64,000 nt of DNA from Ficedula albicollis (taxonomy: Eukaryota > Chordata > Aves > Passeriformes > Muscicapidae), in contig NC_021673.1 in the NCBI RefSeq assembly GCF_000247815.1, positions 105,503,363 to 105,567,362 on the forward strand. The letters are read 5' to 3'. Shown piece by piece: positions 40,509-53,545 of this stretch (positions are counted from its first letter, which is position 1; the number at the start of each line of letters is the position of its first letter). The position numbers and the translations under genes were made by a program. The notes beneath the pieces are model-generated. The model made no database searches, was not told the origin of the DNA, and saw nothing but the letters and a program-made list of their open reading frames with translations.

Positions 40509-42399
40509 TTAAAATGTTAAATAATATATTTCTTGCTATTCTTTTTAGGGGTCAAGCTACGGAGGCTGAAAAAGCAGCATTTCATGACATTATGACAAGA
40601 TCATAATTCACAATAGTTTATTTAAAGCCTTTTCTCTACAATTTGATGGATATGCACTACAGATTGTTATTACTATAAATTAATTGAAATTATTCACTAA
40701 ATAATGAGACAATCAATAAATAAAAGCTCGGGAGACATAAAAATGTTTTTTTCATTTGCAATTTTAAAACAAAAAATGACATTTTCCTATCAGCAGTGAA
40801 AAGTTGCTCTCCTGACATGGGAGAAGAACGACGCTAAAGTAAATTCCTTTCACTGAATGAAAATATAGTGTGGGTTGAATTTAAAATTTTAAACAGCATG
40901 ATGTGGGCATGCAATTATAGTCATAGCTAGCTATAAATGACCAGTTAGATCATCTGGTCAAGTCCCCAGACAATGCTAAATTGCATTTTGCATGCAGTTT
41001 TTATCTGTTTAGGCAGTTTGGACACCTTCAGTAACTGTGATCAATACATTTTAAAATAAAAGCTATTTTGTGGTGTCTCAGAAGCCTGGAGAGAGAAAAA
41101 GAGAGAGAGAAAGAGAGAAAAAGAGAGAGAGAAAGAGAGAAAAAGAGAAGTATCATTCAAACTACTCACTGTTGATACATCAGGTTAGTCTCATTTCAGC
41201 TTTACAAGAAAAAGCTGACAAGCTTTAAAGGAGGCCTCACTGCACAAAGAAATCAATGGTAAAGTGCACATTGATTTCAATAAATCTCTTTCAGTCACCA
41301 AACCATATATTAGCTGGGGAAGAGATGCTGCCTCTTCCTGTCTTTTTGTCTTTAAGCATCATGTGCACAGATGATGGTATAAAAATAAAACTGGGGATAG
41401 CTCTAATCTCAGGTAATAATGGTCTCCAATTTGAAAGCAATCCTCAGGGACTGGCAAATTATAACAAACACTGCCCTGGTCCCTCTAACAAACCCCAGTT
41501 TAAAATGACCAGGCAGGGACAAAGCTGCTACTGTGGTGTAGAGTTTCCTTTGCTGGAAACAGAGCATTTAAACAAGTGCTCTTGATTTTGCTGTAAGCAG
41601 GTGAGTTGTCACACCAGGATACTTTTCAGGAACATGTTGCCATGGCACAGCAGTGATGATCAGTGCCATGGTGGAAGGCCTGCAGGATGCCCCTGGGGCC
41701 AGAGGATGCCAGTAGCCAGTGCTGCAGGCTGATGTGCCGGGGTGTGATGGTGGGGATGCAGAGATAATCCAGGAAGGTCTTTCTGCAGAGAACATACCAT
41801 CTGCATGGTGTATTGCTATAGTACTCATTACCACTTTTATGTGAACTTAAACTTAATTGCAAATCTGCACCTCTGGCCTCACCCTCAGAGCTCAGATCTC
41901 AGGAAAGTGCTGGATTTGTCCTGCAGAGTATGAAGTTCAGCTCAGCCACCAGCCCCTCTCTCACCACTTGATCTCCTGGATGTGTGTTAATAAGCAGTGA
42001 CAGATGAAGCATTATTACTTGGGTTCATTTAAAGTAAAAAACCCACCACTGCCACACAAATAATACAGAGGGCCCATAGAAGTTTGGATATATGAGGCCA
42101 GCCCACACTAGGAACTGCTGAAATGTGTGGAAATAATGATGCTCTCTGGTGTAAATGGCTCTTTAGAGTGATGCTTCCCTTCATTCATCACCCTGTGCTC
42201 ACCGGCTCTGTGCTATCCTGAGCCAGCCCCCTGGGGCATCCCATGTTCATGCCATGGTCAGAGATGAACGTCCTGTCTGTCGCAAGGTTTCAACTTTTTA
42301 TCACCTATTACCACAAGTTGTCATGTCAGGTTACTGTAAATCAGATTAACATTCCTCTAATGCAGACTTTGCAGGGAATACTTGGCAGGGGAGTTTCAG
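40509..42399. other. Unassigned non-coding DNA with a purine microsatellite
   Basis: No gene recognised. A GA-rich simple repeat is listed separately. The GC-richer stretch at about 41,640-41,770 is unassigned. Confidence 0.6.
41090..41150. repeat. GA-rich purine repeat
   Basis: About 60 bases made only of G and A, arranged as alternating (GA)n and GAAA/GAAAAA blocks with a higher-order period near 24 bases. Confidence 0.92.
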
Positions 42400-42605
42400 A
42401 AAGGGGTGCTTAGAATGGTAATTTTAATAAGGAGAGATTCTTATACAATGTGCTAAAAGCATTAACCACAATATAAGCAAAAAAAAATTAAAAAAAATAC
42501 TTGAAAAGGGTGCTTAGAATGGTAATTTTAATAAGGAGAGATTCTTATACAATGTGCTAAAAGCATTAACCACAATATAAGCAAAAAAAATTTAAAAAAT
42601 ACTTA
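42400..42605. repeat. Tandem duplication, two copies of about 103 bp
   Basis: 'gggtgcttagaatggtaatt' occurs at 42,404 and 42,508, a period of 104. The copies differ mainly in the length of the A runs near their ends. Confidence 0.95.
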
Positions 42606-43579
42606 GAGCTGTTAAATCCTATTAAGTAACGATGCAACAAATGTATGTAAGCCACCTCCTGAAATGTGGCTTTGGAAATAGGAGTAGAAAACACCAGAGG
42701 AGGGTCAGCGTGATTTATTTCTGTTTTACCTGCCCCAGAACACCCTCATTTCCTGATGAACACAATGACTTGGCACAACTTGAAGCCTAGCAAGTCAGAT
42801 TTCTCTCAGCAGACATCCTGATCACTCCGATAGATATTTTAGGAACTCGCCATTAGTTCCTTTAATTAATGCCTCTCCGACAGGGACTGGCGCGGCCTTT
42901 TCCCACATCAGCGGAACAAAATGCGCTTCAGCCATTTTGTCCCAGGGCTGATCACCTACGAATTACCTGAAGCCAGTTCCCCTGAAGCCTCAGGTATCTG
43001 CTGCCACCCTGGCAAAGCACCAGCTTCCAGCAGGAGCCTTCCCAAACCTAGCACTCACTTCATAGCACTTGTTCTACACACGTGGCTCCTTCCCAGAGCC
43101 CACCTGAGCCTCAGCAGGGACAAGAAACCCCTTATACTGTGGGGTGCACTGTCAGTCCATTCTGCAATAACCAGCGTGTGGCACGACAAAGCCGCTTTCG
43201 TGCTCACAGCTTCGCTGCTTGCCTCGCAGCCCTGCTCCTGCTGGGCAGCCTGGCCTCACCATTCCCAGCTGGAGCCGTGTCTCCGCTGACATCACTGGAT
43301 TCCTGCTGATGCATCGGCCAGGGTCGTGTCCCAACTCACTCACCTCGTCCTGGGCACATCTTGCATATCAATTTGCAAAGCTGTAAAAGTCAATAGCTGT
43401 ACATAGATCCACTGTTAAAAATAAATAAATAAATAAAAATGCAGGCGCCCAGGAAATTTGCTTGCCACACAACTCCCTTCAATAGCAGGATGTTCTCTCT
43501 GAGCCGACCTAAGCATAACTTATCGCAGAAAATTATCTCATGTGCTGAAGGAAACTTTCCCCATTGGAACTTCAACCTT
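42606..43579. other. Unassigned non-coding DNA, rising GC
   Basis: No gene recognised. An (AAAT)n microsatellite lies at about 43,416-43,439. Composition becomes richer in C and G toward the CpG island. Confidence 0.6.
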
Positions 43580-43930
43580 TGCCACCGGCAGCTGGCACAC
43601 CGCGCCCCGCCTCCCAAGGAGCTCTCCCCCACGGGTATCCTTTGTACTCTTAAGGCTGCATGTGATGGATCTCAGCAATTATTTTCACCGCGGGCAAACT
43701 TCAGGCAGAGGGGCCGGCAGGGGCTGCTGGCCGAGCGCCAAGGGACGCCGCAGCCCTTCCTACCGCCCTGCACGGCGGCCTTTGGGCACAGCCCTCCCTG
43801 CCCTGGCTTGCCTCCGGGAAGGGAGACGGCCTTCCCTGCTGCCGAGCACAGCGATTTGCTGGGCACTGCGCAGCCAGCAGGCTTTCTAAATGCAGCAATT
43901 CTGGCTGCCTCCCACGGCGGATAAGTCAGC
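43580..43930. promoter_or_regulatory. GC-rich, CpG-containing flank of the CpG island
   Basis: GC content and CpG density rise clearly, with repeated CG dinucleotides such as 'accgcgggc' near 43,688 and 'ccgagcgcc' near 43,731. This is typical of an outlying part of a promoter CpG island. Short frames exist on both strands, but none is recognisable as protein. A distal promoter or enhancer role is inference. Confidence 0.5.
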
Positions 43931-44764
43931 CTCGGCGTGATTTACAGACCTTGGCAGGGTCAGGTATAATCTTGGTGTTAATGACTTAGGCATGACACCC
44001 AAAGCTCCTGGTCTGGGAACAGTATTCCGCTTCTCTGGGAGGACATCTCACTACTATTTTGCCAAAAAACAAGTCAGCTGAGAGTGGTTCTGGTTCTTCT
44101 CCAGTATGCGTTGGTCCAGGGAAATTCTCACTTCTGCATGGGTATTCCCGTCACCTCCAAATGTGGCTGAAAATTTCCCATCCTGAGACAGCTGCATTCT
44201 CAGGAACTGCGACCTCACTTCCCCAGAATTTCAGGGTGGTTGTTCCCAAATCTAAGGGGAAATTTCCACTAATTGGAAACTGCTTTTTCAAACTCCCGCC
44301 AGTGCAGCTGCATTCTTCTTTCTGTCCCACAGCTCCCAAATGCTCTCCCTCTACGTGTCTAGAGCGCATTTGCGAAGGGGCTACCTATAATTTAAATAGA
44401 AAAGCAAAACAGCACGAAAAAGCCAGAAATTGCGGGCTGTTAAGGGAAGCAGGCTGAAAGGATGAGGTACTCGGGTTTTTTGCGGGCAGCATTGTTCGGG
44501 AAGCTGTTCTCTAGCTGTTGCACAGAAGTTTGTGGTTTCCCTGGATCTGTCACGGATTACTCACCCTGTGACATCCTGCTTGAGCTGCCGCTGCCTGCTC
44601 GGGGCATTAGTGACCATGTTCAGATGGTTCGGACCAGGAGGCAGCGCCTGCATCAAAGCCTCTCAGCGCCTGCTGTGGCAACCAGCTCCGCGTAAGCCTA
44701 ACAGCACGGAACATCGGCACAAAAACCTCATGGACCCGCTTTTAGGATTTTCCTTCTTCGCCCA
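43931..44764. other. Non-coding DNA between the GC-rich blocks
   Basis: Intermediate composition. No exon or repeat family recognised. Confidence 0.55.
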
Positions 44765-44810
44765 GAAAACCAAAAAAAACCAAAAAAAACCAAAAAAAAA
44801 AAAAAAAAAC

Positions 44811-44846
<36 letters not shown>

Positions 44847-44862
44847 AACCAAAAACCAAACC
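44765..44862. repeat. A-rich (CCAAAAAAAA)-type low-complexity tract
   Basis: Runs of eight or more A are separated by CC at the left, then a near-pure A run, then CCAACC units. It sits immediately beside the CpG island. The long pure A section may be inflated, like the other homopolymers in this assembly. Confidence 0.9.
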
Positions 44863-44869
44863 AGGGACG

Positions 44870-46350
<1,481 letters not shown>

Positions 46351-47228
46351 ATGTTTAATAGTGGATATTAATTAGGTGTTCCCCACCTCCCCTCTCCCCC
46401 TTTTCCCCACCTTTTCGGATGTTTAAAAAAACCTCGAACTATTCAGCAGGCGACATTTACATTTCTGTAGTAACAGCAATTCATTAGAAAAGTGATACTA
46501 GCAGGAAAATGAAAAGTAGTAGTAATGGAGCCCCGCGGGTGGCTGCAGATAGCTCCGAGGGACCGTAACCCCCCCGCTCCCCGGCAGTGGACAGCGGCGT
46601 GGGGAAGCCGAGAGCGCTTGGGAGCCTGTGGGAATGCGGGGGGCTGGGAGCACAGGGTGCAATGCAGAACTGGAAGCGCCGAAACTCTGCATTTTGTGCA
46701 TAGTTCAGTGCTGGGTGGCCATTTTTCTAATCTTTTTTGCTGTCAGACTGTTGGACCCCCGAAATGTTCATTTGGGACTTGAAAAAGCACCCCCTCAGGC
46801 TCCTCTACCCTTTTGTTAGGGTTGTTTCAGTACCAAATACTTGTATTTTTGTATTCCAAACTGGAAGCTTCATCAAGCTTTAAAGCACGGTAAGATGTAG
46901 CTAATAATTTTGGAGGAGGATCTTTTTTCCTCCTGTCTCTCTGGAGTTTGCATGTGTGTTCCTCTGTTACTTCCAGGGAAGGATTTAGTCCCTAGTATGA
47001 TGGCTGAAATGGTGGCACGCAATTCAGTGTGCTGCCAGATGCTTACCTTCTTTCAGAGTTTGGGGTAGGCTCAGGCAGTATTAAAAGCTTGCTAAGAGGA
47101 TACTGTTATAGGGTTTCCTCCATTTTTGGGATCTGTTAGAAGCAATCTAAAAATACCGGATCATCATTCCTCACACTTGTAACTGTAAGACTTTCAAAGA
47201 ACTGTTCCTAGTTATGCTCCTTTTATTT
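46351..47228. other. Downstream shoulder of the CpG island
   Basis: GC falls steadily. A smaller GC-rich patch lies at about 46,530-46,660. No exon can be supported. From here rightward, T and G look more frequent than A and C on this strand. Confidence 0.55.
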
Positions 47229-47294
47229 CCCTCCCCCCCCCCCCCCCCCCCTCCCCCCCCCCCCCCCCCCCTTTTTTCCCCCCCCCCCCCCCCC
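47229..47294. repeat. C-rich tract with T interruptions
   Basis: Three long C runs are separated by a single T at about 47,252 and by six T at about 47,272-47,277. The interruptions make this tract more credible as real sequence than the two giant C blocks, but its length is uncertain. Confidence 0.9.
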
Positions 47295-48311
47295 TTTTCT
47301 AACCTTGTAAATTATCAGTCATGGTACTTAATAGGGAGCTACTCTTGTATCCTTGATCTTGCAACTTGAAGCCATCACTATTGATTCTGAATTGAGCAGT
47401 TTTTAGCACCAAATCCTCGTTATTACACAGGGTTGGGTATTTTAGCTTGCTGAAGAGATACCCCCCTAATATTCCTAGAAGCACCCAACCTTTGCCAAGT
47501 GCCATAAACCTGTGCAGTTTGTGCAAACTTGTCAAGAAAATGGCTTTTTCTTTGGGGTTTTTTTGTTTGGTTGTTTTTTGCTAGTTTTGGGTTTTTTTGT
47601 TTAGATTTTTTTTTTTGATTGAGTAGCAGATTATCACTATCTCAGTACTACTTCTGTCCTTCCTGCAGCAGCATTTATTTCAGCGCATGAAGTCTCTTGC
47701 TCAAATACTGGTTGCACATTACTGCCCAGAACTAGCTTAGGAAGGCACTTTACTATCTCATGCAACCTTATCTGCCATTCCACAACTTCATAACAAACCC
47801 ATTGGAACATGAAATGACCTTGGAAAGGTATCTTTCAATCTGACACGAAGCATTCTCTTAACGGGGAGCAGCACTGCTCCATGAAGAGCTGATATTTTCA
47901 AATTGATGCTTCTAAACTGATTTTATTGTTTTTTTAAAGAGGGAAGGGAGATGGGTGGAATATTGAATAGGAAAAGAAAATATTTTTTTGAAAACAAACC
48001 CACTCAGCTGAAGTTGAAGCACCACTCAGCTTTAGAAGGAGGTGTATTAAGGATGTACATATGATAGTGATACTTAAGTCTAGGGTAAAAACAAATCTTT
48101 AATTTTAATCAAAGGAAAACAACATTTCCTCTGCCAGTTCTGATTTGCTCATTCATAAGATCTTCAAAAGCCCAAATTATTAGTGGGACTAATTGAAAGC
48201 TAGTTGGGTGTGTCAAATGGAGAAAAGAAGTGATGAAGTCTGAAGGAAGCTTTACATTTAGTTGTATTGTTCTTGATATCAGAATATGATGATTCTATAC
48301 GGAAAATATTC
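47295..48311. other. Unassigned, probably intronic
   Basis: T/G-rich sequence with T homopolymers near 47,550-47,620. No exon recognised. Confidence 0.5.
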
Positions 48312-48461
48312 CAGGACCCTTTCAGTCCCCAAAATGCTACTCCTCTGGAAATGCTGCAAGAGCACTTGAGAATCAGCAGCAGACAACAGGACCCTTTCAG
48401 TCCCCAAAATGCTACTCCTCTGGAAAGGCTGCAAGAGCACTTGAGATTCAGCAGCAGACAA
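48312..48461. repeat. Tandem duplication, two 75-bp copies
   Basis: 'caggaccctttcagtcccc' occurs at 48,312 and 48,387, with two or three differences. The period of 25 codons keeps a frame open across both copies, but that frame has no ATG start, loses any pattern after the duplication, and I do not recognise it. Confidence 0.95.
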
Positions 48462-49378
48462 GGGGGGGGGGTCTTGCAGCTGGCAGGGGGTGCCTGGCCA
48501 GTAAGCTAAATGGGATTTTGGCCCAGATGCCGGGCTTGACACGTCAGGCCTTGCAGAAGGGAGGTGAGTGCTTTCCTGCCCGTGGTGTTTTTACCTCTCG
48601 TGAAGATGGTGCCTCCTGTAGAGCAGCACCGAGTCCCAGCCTCGGGAGCTCAGGGTATGAGTGCCACCTGCTGGGTGATGAGCCACTTTATATCAATTAT
48701 ACATCATTTATTCATATGTATGTGTGCATTTCTGTTTGCATGCATATGCTATGTTTGTGAAAGTGTTTATTTGCATACAGGTGTACAGCTTTTCCACAGA
48801 CATGTTCTTGGGTCAAACTATGAAACCTTGCTAAGACCTCCAGTTGCTCACCTTCTGAGGACTTAGTACAGCTTGTATTTGGTTACAATTTGTTACTCAA
48901 ATGGCACTCAGCTTTGTATTCCAGGGGTAGAGGGGAAATTTTGATACTGCTGGCATTTAATGCTGCCTCTGTTTTACTGAAGGCAAGTGGGAATTTTCAG
49001 CTGTATAGCTCATGGCTATGGTGTGGTAAGCTTTCACAAGCACCTCAATGGTCAAATAGCAGGCTGGCAAGGTAGACCTGAAAACAAACCAAACTCAACT
49101 TTGTCGTGCATCACTTAAATGTAAAATCTTCATAGTACTGCTGATTTCATCTTTTTTTCGTCTTAACTCACGTATGTCCAAAAGATTTATGAGCATCCCT
49201 CCCGGGTACAAAATATCACTTCTCATTTAAATTAACTAAAGGCCTTGCATAGAACTTGCAGAATATTGCTGAACGTTTTTTCCCATCTTAAAGAATACAT
49301 TTTTCATATTCACTCTCTAACGTTTGCATAGAAGACTAAAATATGAAAGTTTGATTCTGACCTAGAATTGCTATTGAA
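48462..49378. other. Unassigned, probably intronic
   Basis: It has a G run of about nine at 48,462-48,470. No gene recognised. Confidence 0.5.
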
Positions 49379-49554
49379 GATGACACAATAAATCCAAATC
49401 TGACATCATTCTCAGCAATGACTTTCCAATTTCCACTAGCTTCCATCTCTCCTATCCTGCTGGGACAATGACACAATAAATCCAAATCTGACATCATTCC
49501 CAGCAACGACTTTCCAATTTCCACTAGCTTCCATCTCCCCTATCCTGCTGGGAC
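49379..49554. repeat. Tandem duplication, two 88-bp copies
   Basis: 'tgacacaataaatccaaatc' occurs at 49,381 and 49,469, with three differences over the unit. The 88-bp period is shared with the duplications at 12,847 and 20,362, although the sequences are unrelated. Confidence 0.95.
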
Positions 49555-50079
49555 GTTGGCTGGAGTGATGTTTAAACACCAGTTTGATTCAGCTGGGTGC
49601 AGAGTGATATCAATTGCAGCACCAAGGCCTGTAGTTGTTCTGTGCTGTTCTGACAGCATTAGGGAAAGATGCAGCCCTGGGTATTGGGGCTTTGTTGGAC
49701 AGCTAACCTCATTAAGGCTTTATTGCTTACCTCTGTTGTGGTGTGCTGGTGCCAGGTAAGTCTTTTACCCTCTCTGTGGATTAGGAGTGGGTCCAAGCTG
49801 AACTGTAAAAGTTTTCAGGAAACTTTCAAATGCTTTCAGCTGGAAAACCTATATTGATATATTCTTGTCATAAATGGATAAAACGCTCCACATGGTTTTG
49901 AAAGCTTATTCTAGCACTTGAGATCTGTACTTTTGAGAGTGCATAACAGTCAGGAATAAGTTGAAGGAGCAAAAAGCAAGTAGTGTAATTGCAGAGTTCA
50001 TCTTAAAGTGTGATTGTAGCCAAAAGAAAAGGCACCTGCCATATCAAGAGGGATTACAAGATAGGCTTTTGAGGAAGGG
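49555..50079. other. Unassigned, probably intronic
   Basis: Nothing recognisable. Confidence 0.5.
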
Positions 50080-51515
50080 GACCCAATAATAACGCAGAAC
50101 TCAAGTTCACTGTCCCCTAAAACATTCACAGTTAATTTGATGCTTGACAAATTGTGATTTCAGTGTCTGGTGAAGAAGCAATTGACCCTAAAATTGCTGC
50201 CTGAAGCTGAACTAACGTTTGCAGTTTCATAACCAGTGTCATGCAAAAATAGTATGTGAAGAGGAGCAGGGGAAATGCAGAATGTCCCTGTGGTCTTGCT
50301 CTTATGTATCTCTCCTCCCCCTGACCCAAGCAACTGGCATGTAGTGTAGGCAGTGGATGCTGCTGCAATGCTCAAGGCAATTTACATCTCATTCATTCAT
50401 CCATCCATCCCATTATGGTATATTGTGATTGCCCCCTGCCCCCCACAAACCTTCTGAGCTGATAATGGAAATCTGCCCCTTATGACATGTCAAACTTCAG
50501 CAACCACCTCTTGTTTTCACTCAGAAGTGCACCTGCAGTATTGTCAATGGGCACGCTGCTCTCCTGTCCCCTCCCTATTCTAAATAAACCAGTTCAGCAG
50601 CTCTCCTGCACAAATTCTGCCAGCTCTGAGTCATCCATACATTGCTGTTTTGTTCCTTCCTTGTGTTTTTGCACACCACGTTTCCCGCCATTCCCACCTA
50701 CTCAACATCTGCTTTCATGTGACCTCTCATATCCTGATAAATTCATTAATGTTAAGCTTGATCCATACATCTGCTTTCATGTGACCTCTCATATCCTGGT
50801 AAATTCATTAATGATAAGCTTGATCCACGACCCAATAATAACGCAGAACTCAAGTTCACTGTCCCCTAAAACATTCACAGTTAATTTGATGCTTGACAAA
50901 TTGTGATTTCAGTGTCTGGTGAAGAAGCAATTGACCCTAAAATTGCTGCCTGAAGCTGAACTAACGTTTTCAGTTTCATAACCAGTGTCATGCAAAAATA
51001 GTATGTGAAGAGGAGCAGGGGAAATGCAGAATGTCCCTGTGGTCTTGCTCTTATGTATCTCTCCTCCCCCTGACCCAAGCAACTGGCATGTAGTGTAGGC
51101 AGTGGATGCTGCTGCAATGCTCAAGGCAATTTACATCTCATTCATTCATCCATCCATCCCATTATGGTATATTGTGATTGCCCCCTGCCCCCCACAAACC
51201 TTCTGAGCTGATAATGGAAATCTGCCCCTTATGACATGTCAAACTTCAGCAACCACCTCTTGTTTTCACTCAGAAGTGCACCTGCAGTATTGTCAATGGG
51301 CACGCTGCTCTCCTGTCCCCTCCCTATTCTAAATAAACCAGTTCAGCAGCTCTCCTGCACAAATTCTGCCAGCTCTGAGTCATCCATACATTGCTGTTTT
51401 GTTCCTTCCTTGTGTTTTTGCACACCACGTTTCCCGCCATTCCCACCTACTCAACATCTGCTTTCATGTGACCTCTCATATCCTGATAAATTCATTAATG
51501 TTAAGCTTGATCCAT
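50080..51515. repeat. 749-bp duplication with a nested 62-bp duplication
   Basis: The unit from 'acccaataataacgcag' at 50,081 recurs at 50,830, a period of 749. The copies are nearly identical; G at 50,221 is T at 50,970. The end of the first copy carries an extra 62-bp duplication ('acatctgctttcatgtg' at 50,705 and 50,767) that is single in the second copy. Each copy contains a short ATTC/ATCC microsatellite (about 50,391-50,411 and 51,140-51,160). No gene is supported in either copy. Confidence 0.97.
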
Positions 51516-53460
51516 GCCACCATCAAAATCTCACTTTCCGTAATATGAAGTCCTGTGTCCAATCAGGTGACTCCATGGCCTTTACAGTCCTTGGGAGTAC
51601 CTTGGAGTTCTGTCTGCTCCAGTAAAAATGTTCTCCCAGTAATCTCTGCTTCCCTTGCAGAGGTAAAAGACAGGTGATATCTTGAGGGCAATCTGTAACT
51701 ACAGTCACACTGACAGGAAAGGTGCATGGTTGCAGCTCTGGGGAAGGACTGAGGCACACAAGACTGACAAGAGAAATCAGAAATGAAGGCAAATCTTTTG
51801 CAATCTCTTTTCCCTTTCCTCTCCAATATTCTTCGCGTGAAGGCACTGGAAAGGTTCCTACTGTAAAAGCACTCCTACTGAAACAGCAACAACAAAAAGT
51901 TGTTTGCTAGCAAAGTGGTAAATACGTGAGCAATCATCTTCCTTTTTCTGCAGCCTTTCGGGCTGTCTTATTAATGGGCCGTGAAGGCTGAGGAGGAGGT
52001 AACTCATCAGCTATTATCCATGGAGTAGGGGGGAGCTGCAAATTAGTTGCTTGCGCCAGTTTCATTTTCTTTTTTGACACCAACAGATAAATTTGCCTTT
52101 GTATAGGCATAGTTTCTGCAGAGATCAAATAGAAACCACATTAGGGCTGTGCTGGGGGCTCACTGCCCTCCTGAGTTGCCTTGAGATTTATGGAGGTGAA
52201 AATGCTGCTCTGGCCTCAGGCCCCTTTGCTGGGACCCAGCAGAAGAGCACTGAGTTGTGAGGGTGGCTGTTCCTGAGAACAATTGTTTTGGAGAATTTGG
52301 ATGGCTGAAATGTGGACTGAGAAGACATATCCATCCCAATCTGTTGGAAGAGACTTTGCAATGGCCTTTGGCTTTTTGACATCTTGTCAGCCTGGGCCTG
52401 GTGATCAATCTGATGGTCACAGAGCTGCTGGGAACTGATGACAGCATTTCCTTCACTGCCTCCTTTCCTTCCACTGCAGCCTTCATCACTCTCCTTGCCT
52501 GCTCATCTGTGCTCAGGACCTTGTGCACTTCCTGAACTTGCACATGCAATTGATTTCTCTAGTCAAAAGAAGAGCATGTCTTTGTCTGCCCTTAAACATA
52601 CACATGCAGTTGTTTAGGTTAACCCATAGCAATTGGCGTTTTGTGATCTCCTTGAAGCACTTCCTCTCCAAAGGAATAATAATGAAAAAAACCCCAACCA
52701 AACAGAAGAGCAAAAAAACCCCAAACGCTAAATCGGTCGACTGTTTTGGAACAGTTGCCAAAAGAAATCAATGCTGAGCCTGGGAAAGCTGTAAAATTCT
52801 TTCTTGGGTTTTTATTAGTAGGAGAGAAGTGACACACACTGAGTTTGGTCACTCAGACACTGTTCAAAGTCCAAACTGAAAAAAAAAAGTTGTTTCAGCT
52901 TGGGTGTTCTTGATGGCTTGCAGATGTGTAACAGTGTGTAGATACTCAGCTGTGGGGTAGGCTGCAAGGCCCCCTTAATTGCAAAGAATAAATTACAAAT
53001 CCCCCATCCTTGACTGGGGATTCTGAAACTGAGCAGTCGCTGTGGTGCCTCTGCCTTACTTCCTGGCCAAATGTTACATCTCCTCATTAAGGATTTCAGA
53101 ATGTCAGCAGTATAAGAGAAAATATTATACCTTCTTCTATTTGAGATATTGCACACCTGTTACTGCCTGATGGGGGAAGTACAGTAGAAGGTTGGGTTTT
53201 TTCTTAAAAATGCATTTTTCCCCCCATTTTTTTGGACAGATTTTTATTAGACTGTAATTATTATTATTCTTTTATTAACATTAATATTTTGGGGTCTTTT
53301 ATTTATTTTTTGAGTAAATTGGGGAGTGGGGTGTTGTTTATGTTTAGTCAATTTAATGAGTTACCTGAAACTGTATTGTAATGCAGATTAAACAGAAAGC
53401 AGTAGTGCTGTGTTGTTCATTGAATCTCAAGAGGGTTTTTTTTTCTTCTTTTTCCCTTCA
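51516..53460. other. Unassigned, probably intronic
   Basis: No exon, RNA gene or repeat family recognised. Plus-strand G and T excess is obvious around 53,160-53,340. Confidence 0.5.
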
Positions 53461-53545
53461 CTTTTCTGCTGGTGGCTATGACTGCTGAAACCATGGACTT
53501 CACAAACTGGATGAACGGCTGCCTCCCGGAACATGGATAATTTTG
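53461..53545 (+). other. Candidate exon with ATG and splice donor, weak
   Basis: An ATG in good context ('gaaaccatgg', ATG at 53,493) starts a 15-residue frame (MDFTNWMNGCLPEHG) closed by TAA at 53,538. A second ATG at 53,533 opens another frame into a strong donor, 'gtgagt' at 53,546. A long pyrimidine tract lies just upstream (about 53,432-53,466), but no AG follows it before the ATG, so there is no normal acceptor. It could be the end of an alternative first exon with an upstream short frame, or chance. The peptide is not recognised. Confidence 0.2.

Noticed and set aside
41568..41862. GC-richer stretch with overlapping minus-strand frames
   Set aside because: The frames are short, overlap each other in different phases and resemble no known exon or repeat.
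48267..48509. An 80-residue plus-strand frame with an internal 25-residue repeat
   Set aside because: It has no ATG start, the repeat is a DNA duplication like many others here, and the rest reads into a G run. No protein family is recognised.
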